64,000 bases of DNA from Limnomonas spitsbergensis (GCA_037349105.1 JAYJMM010000069.1:744001-808000); one strand, 5' to 3'; positions 45,605-55,850 are shown, counted from the first letter of the stretch. A program made the numbers and translations. The notes: generated by a model not told the origin, from the letters alone.

Positions 45605-46206
45605 CTAACACAGCATGCGTCCCAACACTTCCTTTGACGCGAACACCAGGACCCATACCCTTGCCACGCCACTGGCCGCTTGACTGCTTGCTGAGGGATC
45701 TGCTGCCCTGATGGCAAGCCGACAATTGTCGCTGCCAGACCCACTCATACCGCGCGGGAACACTGCAGAAAACTGGCCTCTACCAAGCAGCAGGCTGCAT
45801 GAGGGACAGCAAGCACGGCTACAGCACAAACAGCGTCAGCTAACGCTAGTGTTGGATTGAGGATGACCACATGAAGCCTGTGGTGCATGTTCAGGAAGCG
45901 GGACGATGAGGGCTGCGGTGGGTCCATGTGGTAGTGTGCTCTCCCATCGTCCCAGCCTCGATTGGTGATGGTGCTTGCCAAATGTTCCTCCAGCATGGCA
46001 ACAGAAATGCTAGGCTCAGAACACATAAGGATTATGCTGGAGGACAGGATGAAATCCACAGAGGCGCACATGGTCCCACATTCCTTTGCTGTTAAGGCCA
46101 GGGCCCTTCTTGCAGAGACACCCTCCCTATTGCGAGCCCATACTTTTATCACAAGGGCAGCAGCGGCACTTCTACCTGACCAAGCCCCTGGCATTAGCCA
46201 TGTCAT
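45605..46206 (-). pseudogene. Second methyltransferase-like segment at the 3' end of the decayed retroelement
   Basis: Read on the minus strand, this follows the PHD-like segment. It contains FLNMHHRLHVVILNPTLALA, where RLHVVILNPT could be a degenerate version of the NPP(Y/F) motif IV of an amino-methyltransferase-like domain, and, after a frame change near 45.75 kb, ASGVARVWVLVFASKEVLGR. From memory, algal gypsy-type elements can end with a domain of the form ...NPPF... and ...RR.lWLVVFAS.... The call is weak and no catalytic integrity is claimed. Confidence 0.35.
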
Positions 46207-46381
46207 ACCATCCAGGACCCCTTCCTTGGTGGTTCAGTCAAGAAACAATGTGGGCAGAAGGTGCTCCGTTATTATAGAGGCAACATGAGCACGCAATCAC
46301 AAGGGAGGACGGCTTATTACCGGGCGGGCCGGCCACTAGGGTAGACCGGCGGTGGGACAGGTCTCATCAATCATGGTGGCA

Positions 46382-47009
46382 TTAGCGATCCACCGGCGGG
46401 CGACAATGATGGGTCGATGAGACGAAGCTCACCCACCGCCCGCTGGGGCAATGGTGGCTCGCCAGTCGGCGCGGCGGTGAACACTCAGGCGACGGCCCCT
46501 GCCTGGAGGCGGGGCAGCTGTGGGCGTCCGGGCTGCAAGCGTCGGAGGCGGCCGTGGTGAGTGGCCTGGTGGGCATGAGCTTCAGCGTGACCTTACTGGC
46601 TTCTGGCTGGTCTTCTGCCAACGCCGCCGCATATTGTGTCAGGAACGTCAGAGTAGCGATTCCTAAAGCAAGGCATTGGTCACACACCCATCGGCCACTA
46701 GGATTTTTTGCCACGGATGGGCTCATGCAATAAGTCTGGCAACCTCGGCTGCAGCTTTGCATACCTCAGAGCATCGCATTACTGGGCTACCAGCAGGGCA
46801 GCAGGTTCTGGCCAGTTATGGCGCAGTCTTCGTCCATGACCTTGGCGCGTTGCACCACATGCTCAGCTGCAGAGTTCTCATCAAGGAAATCATCCTCTAA
46901 CCCGGGCATGCGCTCCATGACATCAGGAGGGATGACGGGGTCACAAGCAAAGAGCAGTTGGTAAGGGCTCAACTTTGTGCTTCCATGTTTTTGTACTCGG
47001 TAACCCAAA
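46382..47009 (-). pseudogene. Retroelement integrase C-terminal part and PHD-like finger
   Basis: On the minus strand, 47005 to about 46790 reads GYRVQKHGSTKLSPYQLLFA, the conserved integrase segment (YR...H.STG.SPY.L..G) of Ty3/gypsy elements, followed by a coiled segment (AAEHVVQRAKVMDED). After a stop, 46760-46655 reads CSRGCQTYCMSPSVAKNPSG then RWVCDQC, matching the second half of a PHD finger (C..C...H..C......P.G.W.C..C) with some ligands lost. The frame is broken at least once. The segment is cut off from the rest of its integrase by the element at 47010-54901. Confidence 0.6.
47006..47009. repeat. Target-site duplication CAAA, left copy
   Basis: CAAA directly precedes the TG end of the inserted element and is repeated at 54902-54905 after its CA end. 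Confidence 0.7.
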
Positions 47010-48072
47010 TGTCACAGTATATTACCGTATACGTGACAGAACCGTTTAGACCGCAGTTAGCGGCCGCGGAGCCTCCGCAGCTTATCTGCGGAGTCTCCGG
47101 ATTTGAACTGAGACCCAGAATCCCGCTTAAGTGTGAAGTGTAGCAGATTTCCCGTACTCAGTAAATAGGGCTTGCCGGGACCTTTGAATCCCGGCTTGCA
47201 CGCTTGACACTTACTTCGTTCCTTTTAAGTGGGCAGGCCTCTAATTGTAATCAGCAACGGCTATCATCCCAAGATATACCCTGTGATTTACCAATAACGC
47301 CAGTACCACGAAGGCACGAAGACGATCAAGCCTGGTTCAGCCTCAGAGCCGACATAGCAACCTAGTTATCCTCAGCTAGATGCCCAGCCCGACCTGGGAC
47401 ACCGCCCGCAGTCTACGGCTACGACATCCCCCGCTTCACGCGGTGAGTGACTCAGCGACCCGACAGATCAGCTGTCTGAAGGGCCAGCAGTTAAGCTTTA
47501 CAAGTGACCAGCTCCGTGTCTGTCATCTAGAAGTACCAGCCACAGCTTAACGCGCTGCGCATCCGCGGCCAGTGTGTAGTCACTGAGTCCGCCCGTAGGC
47601 GTCCGCCACTATGTGGGGAAGAAGTCCGCCACGGACCTGAAGCAAACCTCTCGTGTCCACTTAAAAGGAACGAAGTGGATCTTGCCTTATCAGCCTGACC
47701 CAACGAATCCTGCTAAAGGTGTATGTGCTGTGGAGCTTGGAATTTCTTTTTGAGACAGCGGATCTGCCTTGGACAGCTAGAAATCACTGAGCAGAGGATT
47801 TCTCATAGATATTCCAAGCCAATCCCTGCTTGCGTTGGGCGTGGCAACCCAGAAGCAGACGTAGCTTGAAGATCAGGCTGTGGAGTTATAAACCCAGCTG
47901 ATAGTGCCTGTGCACCTGGACTTGCCTTTGTGGTGGAGTGCAAATTCCCAAGTGTTGACAGAAGTGGATCTAAGGATCAGTGATCAATGGATTGCTGAGG
48001 CTGAGATTTCAGTGGCCCAGAACTGTGTGAACTGTGTGAACTGAAAGGCAGGGCCTAGACTCAGAGCAGCAG
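47010..48072. other. 5' non-coding part of the inserted element
   Basis: No ORF. It contains 20-bp perfect inverted repeats (47213-47232 and 47657-47676, arm ACTTCGTTCCTTTTAAGTGG) about 425 bp apart, and a hairpin CCGGGA...TCCCGG at 47176-47194. No primer-binding site complementary to a tRNA end was recognised. Confidence 0.5.
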
Positions 48073-51000
48073 ATGGCGCTTGAGGGAGAAGCGACGCGTA
48101 TTTCTCGCGGGCTAGCAGGGATCGAGGATCCCGCAACTTTGGGGTGCAAGGTGCCCAGTGCAGATCAAGCTTGGCCCGTTGAGGTGTCGCAGACCAGTGG
48201 CGCAAATCGGGACAGTGGTCTAGAAGGCGCACCAGAGCAGGACTTGCCCAGTGGGGCAGGGGCCGCGCAACGAGTCAAGAACGAGCCCGATCACGGTGAT
48301 CAAGGGGCAGGCACCTCGGCAGCCCCAGAGGGGGCAGCAGAGTGCGGGAGAGCAAGAGACCTAGGCAGTGGGCCAGAATACGCGACGCAGAAGAGGCTGA
48401 TGAGGGTGGCAAGTGCTGCGCAGTGCGTTCAAAAGGAGAACGGGACGATGCCCTATGGTGGAAGTCAGGTGATCAGGAAACCTGCAGATCTGCAGGCGGT
48501 GGGTGGAGCAAAAGCCGCCACTGCGGAATGGCCCCCAGTAAAAAGGAAGGAGGATCTGGCTCAGCCAATAGGGTGGAACAGGCTAGGGCAGTGGGCCACT
48601 GGAGTGTGGAAAAGTGTGTGTGACGCAGAGCAGGCGGGGTTAAGCAGTCTGGCTGTGCCCCAGCAGCACGCACCCTTGGAGGCATTGACCAGGTGTATGG
48701 AGCAGCCAGGTAATCAGGTGTCCCCCAACGGCTGGTCCATGTTTGATATCCTCAGCAGTGACAGTGAGCCAAGTCCCGGGCACCTGATCAACTGTATTAC
48801 GGCAGAGAGTGCCGGCCCACCCAGGCAGGATAGCCTGGTAGCTAGCGAGCAGCTGCACCTGATCAACTGTATTACGGCAGAGAGTGCCGGCCCACCCAGG
48901 CAGGATAGCCCGGTAGCTAGCGAGCAGCTGCACCTGATCAACTGTGTTCCGGTAGGGAATGCTTTTTCACCCAAACCAGTGACCGGTGGCTGCGAGCCGG
49001 GCCAATTGCAGGTGCATGTGTCACGGCTGTGTTTGCCGAGGGAGGCAGCCCATGTGACACCTGTGGCGGCCGGTGGCTGTGAGCCAGGCCAACTGCAGGT
49101 GCATGCATCACGGCTGTGTTTGCAGATGGAGGCAGTTCCTGTGACACCTGTAGGAATCGGTGGCTGTGAGCCAGACCAACTGCAGGTGCAGGCATCACGG
49201 CTGTGTTTGCAGAAGGAGGCAGTTCCTGTGAAAACTGTGGTGGCCGGTGGCTGCGAGCCAAGCCAACTGCAGGTGCAGGCGTCACGGCTGTATTTGCAGA
49301 GAGAGGCAGTTCATGTGACACCTGTAGGGATCGGTGGCTGTGAGCCAGGCCAACTGCAGGTGCAGGCGTCACGGCTGTGTTTGCAGAAGGAGGCAGTTCC
49401 TGTGAAAACTGTGGTGGCCGGTGGCTGCGAGCCAAGCCAACTGCAGGTGCATGCGTCACGGCTGTGTTTGCAGAGGGAGGCAGTTCCTGTGACACCTGTA
49501 GGGATCGGTGGCTGTGAGCCAGACCAACTGCAGGTGCAGGCATCACGGCTGTGTTTGCAGAAGGAGGCAGTTCCTGTGAAAACTGTGGTGGCCGGTGGTT
49601 GTGAGCCAGGCCAACTGCAGTTGCAGGCGTCACGACGGTGCTTGCAGAGGGAGGCAATTCATGTGACACCTGTAGGGATCGGTGGCTGTGAGCCAGGCCA
49701 ACTGCAGGTGCAGGCGTCACGTTGGTGTTTGTCGAGGGAGGCAGCCCATGTGACACCTGTGTTGGCCGGCGGCTGCGAGCCGGACCAACTGCATCCGTGG
49801 GAACAGAAGCTGAACCAACAGGTGGCTGAGGAACCAGTTGGACCAAGTGAGGTTGAGGACCACGAGCACAGGCAGGCGCCGGTGCTGGTGCAGATGCACC
49901 AGCCAGAAGAGGATGGGCCTGTCACACCACCAGTGGCAGCAGCTCCAGGAGGGGTCCATGTGCCAATATCAGAACCAGGGGCGGCCCAGCAGGCCAGCAA
50001 ACAGCTGGAGGCGGCAGAGAATCCTGAGGGGTCAGAGGAGCAGGGAATCTCCATACCCATGCTGAGGGGAAAGGTGAACTGGTACCAGCAGAAGCTCAAA
50101 GGAATGGCCAGGCAGCTGTGGATGGCCAGGCAGCCAAGGATTGCCTCGCATATGAGAATGACCAGGCAGCTGAGGATGATGAAGCGTCGCTTGGCAAAGA
50201 AACTGCAGACGCTGTTGCCACAAGACAGGGCAGCTGACAGTGACGTGGATGAAGCTAGGAGCAGCAGGTCTCCGGTGCCAGCACCCGTGAACAACAGCAG
50301 CAGCAGGAATGTGTGCATGGTAGCATTCCCTGCTGCGGTGCCTGCAGATGTGGAGCTGGCCAGGCTCTGGGAGGATTGTGCAACAGGTGACCGCCAGCAG
50401 CAGATGGACACCCGCAATGCCATGCGTCAGGCCATGAGGTATTACCCCGGAAGAGTATGCATGTTCTGCGGGTTCGAGTGCGAGCACAGCGACAGTGCAT
50501 GTGAGCACCTCATGGATGCCAACATCCAGAGGGGGCTGGAGCCGGGTGAGAACCCGGCTGAGGCCAGTGATGCAGAGATCAAGCGCAAGGGAGCTGAGAT
50601 CAAGCCTGCTGTGACCAGGCAGGCCCCGCAGAGCAGCAAAGAACCACAGGAAAAGTCAGCTGTACCGGTGGGAAAGCCGTGGGCTGACCTAATATCTGAG
50701 GAAGAGCTGCCTGATCCGATACAAGAAGAGAAGGGGCGGCAGCCAGTGACAGGGCTGCGCCCAAGGCAGCCAATGCGACCACGCAGGGTGCCGGTTCAAA
50801 GAGGGGCGGGATCCACAGTTTACGGGACGCCGCTGTCCAAGTTTACGCCCAGTGTGGGCAGACCTGTGCAGACACCCAAGGAGGGATCTAGCAGCCAGAT
50901 GCGAGCAGGCGGCAGCCACAAGGAAATCCTGCGCGGATTTTATCAAGGTACAGCACAGGCGCAGGATACCAGACCTAGAGAGCCAGAGCGCTCCGGGACT

Positions 51001-53376
51001 GGGGGAGTAGTGTGCGACAATGAGGAGTCAGAAGGACCGATCGGTTGGGCAGGAATTTTGCAGTGGGCAACAGACCTGTGGAAGCAAGTTTGCTCCAGGA
51101 CGTTCTTGCATTTCCAGGACCAGGTCACAGCCATTGAGGAGTTCAAGGCCCATCATCTGAGGGGATGGGCAACAAAGGCCATGCTGGGTATCCCCCACAC
51201 AGGGCAGGACAGGGCGACGCTGTTAAGCGCCCTTGGACAGGTATCCAAGGGAAGGGCTGGACGCGAAGCAGCCCTGGCTGTTAAGGCCTTCGCAGATGAG
51301 TGGTGCAATGAGGTAACAGGAAATCAGGTGGAACCGGGATCCGAGCCAGAAGATGAGGAGGACCAGGCATGGGAAGGATTTGAAACAGCGGGGCAGCGGC
51401 CTGAGGAGCTCAGGGAAGTCCAAAGGTGGCAGCAGCAAGCAAGAACCGCGCCAACCCTCAGATCTGAGGTTTTTGAGGTCAGCAGCGAGCCAAGCCTCAG
51501 GGGGCGGCCAAGGGGCAGGGAAGAGCCCAGGGCCAGTAGCCCAGCCGCCAGCGAAAGGGCGGAGTTGACTAGCCGATCGCTGGCCAGGATGGCTGAGCAA
51601 GGCGTAGCAACGCGCAGAGCAAACAGGCAAGAGTCTTATGCACTCCTGCGCATAATCGAGGACAAAGAGAACACATGCCAGGAAACCCAGGTGGATTACA
51701 TCGAGGAGTTCCTGAGGAAAAGGCAAGAGGGCGCAGCAAGAGGAACACAACAGGACGAGCCTGCAGGCAGTGTACGCAGCAGTGGACCAAGAAGGCAGGA
51801 AACCAGAGGGGAAACGCAATCTGATGCCTACGTCAGGAATTACACAGGAGGGAAACAGCCAAGCTGGCAGAGCCAGGAGCCGCCCAGGGGGCAGGCAGAC
51901 AGCAGGGAACAGCCAAACTGGCAGAGCCAGGAGCCACCAAGGGGGCCGGCAGAATACGGCAGGAGGACACAGCCAGGCGAGCCAAACCAGAAGCTGCCCA
52001 GGGGGCAGGCAGAATCCGGCAGAGGATCACAGCCTCGGGAATCTGGCCCAGAGGAGAGAAAAAGCAGAGATGAGGCTGATCAGCCGCCACCCGAGAGGAG
52101 CAGAGGCTCCGCGAGCGGGGCCGGCAGACAGTCGTCCGGGGGCGGACAAGCCCAGGATGGGGCTGGCCGCAGAAACAGCCAGTACCAGCGCAGTCGCAGC
52201 CCATCAGGGGGCGACAGTAGCGGATCTGGATCAGACTCCAGTTTAGACGAGTCGGGGTCCGGTGGAGCGGACAGGCGCGGGCCAAGGGCCAGGCGGGAGT
52301 CCAGCGACCAGGAAATGAAGAGGCTCGTTAGGGAGCAGGCAAGGGTGAACATGCAGCTGCTGCAGCAGATGGTCCTGCAGCTGGCAGGGGTGGCCATATA
52401 TACCAAAATCCCAGCTATCCAAGGCAACGTGCCGGTGTTGGATATGTCACACCCGGGCGCGGTTGCAGCCAAGAAATATTGCCAAGCGTGTGGCTATTGG
52501 GGATCACACAACAGACTGGCGCTGTCGGATGAACCACCGGCGCTGGCCGTGGTGGCAGGGGAAATTGTTGGATCCTGCCAGTCACCCTCGGCCATGGCCA
52601 TGCTCGTGCGATCCCTGGCCAGGTTGTGGAACAACAAGCCTGCCAGTGTGGGGCCGTTGATGGTGGCCATCAGGGCAGCGCCCCATGCAGGGGACAGGGC
52701 CACCAAGGAGGTGGAAAGGATCAGGGGGCAGTGGGCCGCTCCAGCAGAGGAGCAGTGCTGTGCGGTTTCCCTGCTTACCCTGTGGATCAGGGTGGTAAAG
52801 GAGGAGGTGGGGAAGCCGACCTCGGATGAGAGATCCGCGATCACCAACCTCAAGCTGGGAGTCAAAACAACCTTGGATCCAGAGGTCAAGCCAGAGGAGA
52901 CAGTGGAGGCGTTTGCGCACAGAGTACTGTCCACAGCAGAGCTGCTGCAGATCTCGTGGGATGCAGTGGACTACTTTGGCAGAAGGCACTCGGTCTCGCA
53001 CATGTTCTATGAGGGGCTGCCAGTGGCCACCAGGGTCAAGCTGAGCAAGTTCATGATCACTGTGCCAGGGTACTTGTGCATGACCGATGAGGAGCAGATC
53101 ACTGTGCTGACGCAGCAGGTGGTGCTGTGGGAGAAGTTCGCCCTGGAAATGGGGGACCTGATGGTCACAGATCACAGGCCTACGGCAGAAGAGGAGAATG
53201 AGATGGAAGAGGCAGAAGAGGAGAATGAGATGGAAGAGGAGGAAGAGGCGGATGAGGAGGAAGAGGCGCGAGAGGCTTCTTGGAGGGAGAGACTTTTTGG
53301 AGAAAGATATTCCTTGGATGAAGAGAAGCCAATGTCACCCAGCGAGCTGTCCATAGATGGGCCAAGGTGGCGCTAG
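48073..53376 (+). CDS. 1767-residue gag-like ORF of the inserted element
   Basis: A single uninterrupted frame runs from ATG at 48073 to TAG. Residues 1-235 are mixed. About 236-305 hold 25-residue repeats (HLINCITAESAGPPRQDS). About 306-580 hold nine full units and one partial unit of a 29-residue repeat (GGCEPGQLQVQASRLCLQ). Near 795-812 CMFCGFECEHSDSACEH resembles a zinc knuckle-like Cys/His cluster. About 1140-1420 is Arg/Gln/Ser-rich and disordered. About 1440-1700 is a helical region (ETVEAFAHRVLSTAELLQIS, HMFYEGLPVATRVKLSKFM) like a retrotransposon gag capsid, then an acidic tail. No protease, reverse transcriptase or integrase motifs are present. The likely role is the structural protein of a non-autonomous element. 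This rests on pattern only, and a host-derived origin is possible. Confidence 0.65.
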   Translation: MALEGEATRISRGLAGIEDPATLGCKVPSADQAWPVEVSQTSGANRDSGLEGAPEQDLPSGAGAAQRVKNEPDHGDQGAGTSAAPEGAAECGRARDLGSGPEYATQKRLMRVASAAQCVQKENGTMPYGGSQVIRKPADLQAVGGAKAATAEWPPVKRKEDLAQPIGWNRLGQWATGVWKSVCDAEQAGLSSLAVPQQHAPLEALTRCMEQPGNQVSPNGWSMFDILSSDSEPSPGHLINCITAESAGPPRQDSLVASEQLHLINCITAESAGPPRQDSPVASEQLHLINCVPVGNAFSPKPVTGGCEPGQLQVHVSRLCLPREAAHVTPVAAGGCEPGQLQVHASRLCLQMEAVPVTPVGIGGCEPDQLQVQASRLCLQKEAVPVKTVVAGGCEPSQLQVQASRLYLQREAVHVTPVGIGGCEPGQLQVQASRLCLQKEAVPVKTVVAGGCEPSQLQVHASRLCLQREAVPVTPVGIGGCEPDQLQVQASRLCLQKEAVPVKTVVAGGCEPGQLQLQASRRCLQREAIHVTPVGIGGCEPGQLQVQASRWCLSREAAHVTPVLAGGCEPDQLHPWEQKLNQQVAEEPVGPSEVEDHEHRQAPVLVQMHQPEEDGPVTPPVAAAPGGVHVPISEPGAAQQASKQLEAAENPEGSEEQGISIPMLRGKVNWYQQKLKGMARQLWMARQPRIASHMRMTRQLRMMKRRLAKKLQTLLPQDRAADSDVDEARSSRSPVPAPVNNSSSRNVCMVAFPAAVPADVELARLWEDCATGDRQQQMDTRNAMRQAMRYYPGRVCMFCGFECEHSDSACEHLMDANIQRGLEPGENPAEASDAEIKRKGAEIKPAVTRQAPQSSKEPQEKSAVPVGKPWADLISEEELPDPIQEEKGRQPVTGLRPRQPMRPRRVPVQRGAGSTVYGTPLSKFTPSVGRPVQTPKEGSSSQMRAGGSHKEILRGFYQGTAQAQDTRPREPERSGTGGVVCDNEESEGPIGWAGILQWATDLWKQVCSRTFLHFQDQVTAIEEFKAHHLRGWATKAMLGIPHTGQDRATLLSALGQVSKGRAGREAALAVKAFADEWCNEVTGNQVEPGSEPEDEEDQAWEGFETAGQRPEELREVQRWQQQARTAPTLRSEVFEVSSEPSLRGRPRGREEPRASSPAASERAELTSRSLARMAEQGVATRRANRQESYALLRIIEDKENTCQETQVDYIEEFLRKRQEGAARGTQQDEPAGSVRSSGPRRQETRGETQSDAYVRNYTGGKQPSWQSQEPPRGQADSREQPNWQSQEPPRGPAEYGRRTQPGEPNQKLPRGQAESGRGSQPRESGPEERKSRDEADQPPPERSRGSASGAGRQSSGGGQAQDGAGRRNSQYQRSRSPSGGDSSGSGSDSSLDESGSGGADRRGPRARRESSDQEMKRLVREQARVNMQLLQQMVLQLAGVAIYTKIPAIQGNVPVLDMSHPGAVAAKKYCQACGYWGSHNRLALSDEPPALAVVAGEIVGSCQSPSAMAMLVRSLARLWNNKPASVGPLMVAIRAAPHAGDRATKEVERIRGQWAAPAEEQCCAVSLLTLWIRVVKEEVGKPTSDERSAITNLKLGVKTTLDPEVKPEETVEAFAHRVLSTAELLQISWDAVDYFGRRHSVSHMFYEGLPVATRVKLSKFMITVPGYLCMTDEEQITVLTQQVVLWEKFALEMGDLMVTDHRPTAEEENEMEEAEEENEMEEEEEADEEEEAREASWRERLFGERYSLDEEKPMSPSELSIDGPRWR
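48990..49800 (+). repeat. 87-bp coding tandem repeat, nine to ten units
   Basis: The unit encodes 29 residues beginning GGCEP.QLQV. The last part alternates between VTPVGI and KTVVA versions, so odd and even units differ, giving a higher-order 174-bp period from about unit 2 to unit 8. Each unit keeps two cysteines. Confidence 0.9.
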
Positions 53377-54901
53377 GCTTCCAACAAAGAGGAGGAGTCA
53401 GCCCTTGCGGAGCTTACCGAGACCTGAGGCCGAGCCCAGAGCGGCAAGGGCGCTGAGCACGTGACGTTACCCACGCCGTAACTGGCAAGGAGCGGGCAGG
53501 CGCCTACAGAGCAGAAAATGCAGACGCAGAGCGGCTTGTCCTAGTACCCGGCAGGCAGTGGGCCGGCAGCCAGCGGACCGAAGACGGAAGATGCAGGATT
53601 GGAGTTAAAGCTATCGCAGCAACATAGTGAAAATTTGTTTCTCAAACACCGTAGCAGCAAGGCTACGGTAGTACATATGTTATGAAGATGATGAGCGAGG
53701 AGACTTAGTCAACTCGGGCGATGATAACACAGCAGGGGGCGGATCACGCTGCTACGGCGCACATTTCCTGTGGCCATTGAAGACCAGGCGGCTATGGCGC
53801 AGTGGGGCGAGAGCAGCGGTTGTTCTTAGCTTAACCTGATAACTTTGAAAATTTCTCTGTTTGCTAGCCAGTAGTGGGCTGAACAGCCTGGATTTGTAGG
53901 ATTCTGCGCATTGCGCTACAGCTGAGACTCGGTGGATTTTTTTAGTTCTGATTGAAGAAGGCCTGAACCAGGCAGATTTGCTAAGACGATTTGAGCTTCT
54001 ACGTACATATTTTCTAGAAGTTTAAAGATTCTGATTTCTCATGACTTCTGATGGTTTCTGATGATTTTTGATGGTTTCTGATGATTTCTGATGGTTTCTG
54101 ATGCTTTCTGATGGTTGCTGAGGGTTTCTGATGGGTTCTGACCCTTTATTGCATGCAACCAAGCATGACACTGGTGACGGTACCGGATTCTGTGTGCCCC
54201 GATCAGGCCGGAGAGAGATCAGGGTCCCAGAGGCCTTTGTCAAGTGTGCAGAACCGTGGGTGGACCTAGGGTCCGCCACGGGTTTCAGTGAATTTTTTCT
54301 TTGATGAATTTCCTTGTGTGGATGTCCTGCAGCACATTTCCTGCAGTGGATTTTCTTCAGGGGAATTTTTTACCGACTGGCTGGATTGCAGTCAGATGTT
54401 TAGGAGGCTTCAGTGTTAGGGAACTGACAAGTTCTGGGCGTACAGATTTTGCTTTGAAAACAGCCTGAACCAGGCTGATGTGTGTATATAGCCTGAACCA
54501 GGCAGATGCGGGGGACGGCCTGAACCAGGCAGATTTGCTTTGATATTTTGATCTTCTGAGGTGTACATATTGCCAGAAGTTTCTTTCTTTTAGTACCGAC
54601 CCCTTTTTCCGGCTCCCAGCGCATGCCCGATAGGCTTAACGCTGAGGAGCGGGGGGGCGAGTGAAGTAGTAGGGGCGGTACCCACGAGACAGGGACACCC
54701 AGACTTACCCCTAGGCAGAGAGACTTCCTGCTAGGGCCGAACCTTACAGTAGCCAGTTAACAGCTCTTGTCTGAAGTACAAGGAGTCTGTGTGTACGGTA
54801 ATGTACCGTGTTTATGAGTAGAAGGACACTTCTCTAAGGCGCCTTTACCGGAGATTCCGGAGTTTACCATATTGGCACGTTTACTGCTTTATGGTGCGAC
54901 A
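53377..54901. other. 3' non-coding part of the inserted element
   Basis: No ORF. It holds a run of TGATGGTTTCTGATGATTT-type repeats (54029-54140) and several copies of a palindromic GCCTGAACCAGGC motif (about 53960, 54464, 54491, 54517). A segment of about 70 bp starting with that motif is duplicated at 53957 and 54516. A purine/G-rich run (GAGGAGCGGGGGGG) at 54644-54657 could be a polypurine tract. Confidence 0.5.
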
Positions 54902-54905
54902 CAAA
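54902..54905. repeat. Target-site duplication CAAA, right copy
   Basis: This is the partner of 47006-47009. Confidence 0.7.
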
Positions 54906-55260
54906 GCATTCCATGGGAGGTACGTGTCCCAGGTGTGCACATGCTTCTCATCATAATGCAAGTGATGCAACAGCACAGTCTTGACTGTCTGAACCAATTG
55001 CTCAGCAGCACCGTTAGCTTGGGGATGATGAGGGGTAGTGACCGGTGATCGATCAACGCCCGTACCAGCAAGTCATCCATTTCCCCATGGAATTCACCGC
55101 CTCCATCGGTGACCACCTCGGCCATGTAGGAAAATGTAAGCTACCTCAGCTGACAACTTGTCCTTCAGTAGGAACACTTCCACCCATTTTATGTAGCTGT
55201 CCATGGCCACGCTCCATGACATACTTGTTCCCCACTCAAAATATGTGGCTCGACGCAGGA
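54906..55260 (-). pseudogene. Integrase core of the decayed retroelement
   Basis: On the minus strand it reads WSVAMDSYIKWVEVFLLKDK, then VVTDGGGEFHGEMDDLL, then, after a one-base frame change near 55.06 kb, TPHHPQANGAAEQLVQTVKT and HTWDTYLPWNAL. This is the DDE integrase core of Ty3/gypsy elements: the first Asp in MDSY, the second in TDGGGEF, the Glu in AAEQLVQ. It stops at the 7.9-kb insertion and continues at 47005. The frameshift, the insertion and the foldback upstream show it is dead. Confidence 0.65.
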
Positions 55261-55338
55261 TCCGTCTTCAGTCACTGTGCAGGACTGAAGACGGATCCTG
55301 CGTCGAGCCGCACATTTTATAATGTGCGGCTCGACCAA
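55244..55338. repeat. Nested perfect foldbacks inside the retroelement
   Basis: An inverted repeat of about 27 bp (GCTCGACGCAGGATCCGTCT... and its complement) with a 9-nt loop spans about 55250-55311. It overlaps a second one (GTCGAGCCGCACATT, loop TTAT, complement) at about 55304-55337. The three related segments around GGCTCGAC suggest local duplication in alternating orientation. The structure interrupts the reading frame between the methyltransferase-like and integrase segments. Confidence 0.75.
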
Positions 55339-55399
55339 TATTGCCTGGGTCAGGGTGTTGCAGATACTGCATGACTGAAAGTCCAGCCACACGTCAAGG

Positions 55400-55850
55400 T
55401 GATTTATTGCGTCAGGACTGTCACTGATCTCCCCAGCCTCAGCTGCCTGAGCTTGAGCTGAATGAAAAATCAGGGAAGACCCTCAGCTGAGCCTATCACG
55501 AAGCCCTTGTTGGCACTGATGGATCTTTCCCCCCAGCTCAAAGCAACGTGTGAACGCGGCATTGTTCTGCGGCAAGCTCAAGAAAGCACCCTCATAGGCC
55601 CCTGGCGCAAACAGGCAAGGATAAGCAAGGGCAGTTGGGTCAAGCGGTGCAAGGCGATGGTCCTGGCCCAGGCGCAGGTGTCACAGTAAAATAGCGATTG
55701 ACACGGACGTCATTTCTGAGCATGCATTCCAGGCCACTCGTCATCCCACCAAACAACTCAAACAGAGATATGCCATCCTGCAGGGCTGTAGTCAACTCAG
55801 TGCCATGGACCGGGGAGGAGTCGATAGACTCGACAAGATCCCCAGTGGGA
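55400..55850 (-). pseudogene. C5-cytosine methyltransferase-like segment in the retroelement
   Basis: On the minus strand the frame gives ALQDGISLFELFGGMTSGLE followed by CMLRNDVRVNRYF. This is the motif I region of C5 DNA methyltransferases (lSLFaGiGG...GLE..G..V...), and after a one-base frame change near 55.70 kb it continues DTCAWARTIALHRLTQLPL, like the segment after motif I. No Pro-Cys motif IV was identified before the foldback at 55.25-55.34 kb. Eukaryotic retrotransposons that captured cytosine methyltransferases are described in dinoflagellates and charophyte algae. This copy is frameshifted. Confidence 0.5.

Larger units (their letters stand above)
47010..54901 (+). mobile_element. 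7892-bp inserted element with imperfect terminal inverted repeats and one gag-like ORF
   Basis: The left end starts TGTCACAG and the right end finishes GTGCGACA. By eye, 20 of the first 29 bases match the reverse complement of the last 29 (TGTCrCA..ATA...C.GTA.ACGTG.CA). The element is flanked by CAAA at 47006-47009 and 54902-54905, and sits inside a minus-strand integrase whose local frame is restored when the element and one CAAA are removed. Comparing 47010-48070 with 53380-54901, I found no long direct repeat, so no LTRs of normal size. Its only substantial ORF is at 48073-53376. TG/CA ends and a 4-bp duplication fit retroviral-type integrases, so candidates are a non-autonomous gag-only retrotransposon with vanishing LTRs or a Ginger-like DNA element. 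Confidence 0.6.

Noticed and set aside
47010..54901. Classical LTR retrotransposon
   Set aside because: Comparing the two non-coding ends by eye gave no long direct repeat; only short inverted similarity at the termini and a weak CGGAG..TCCGGA match were seen.
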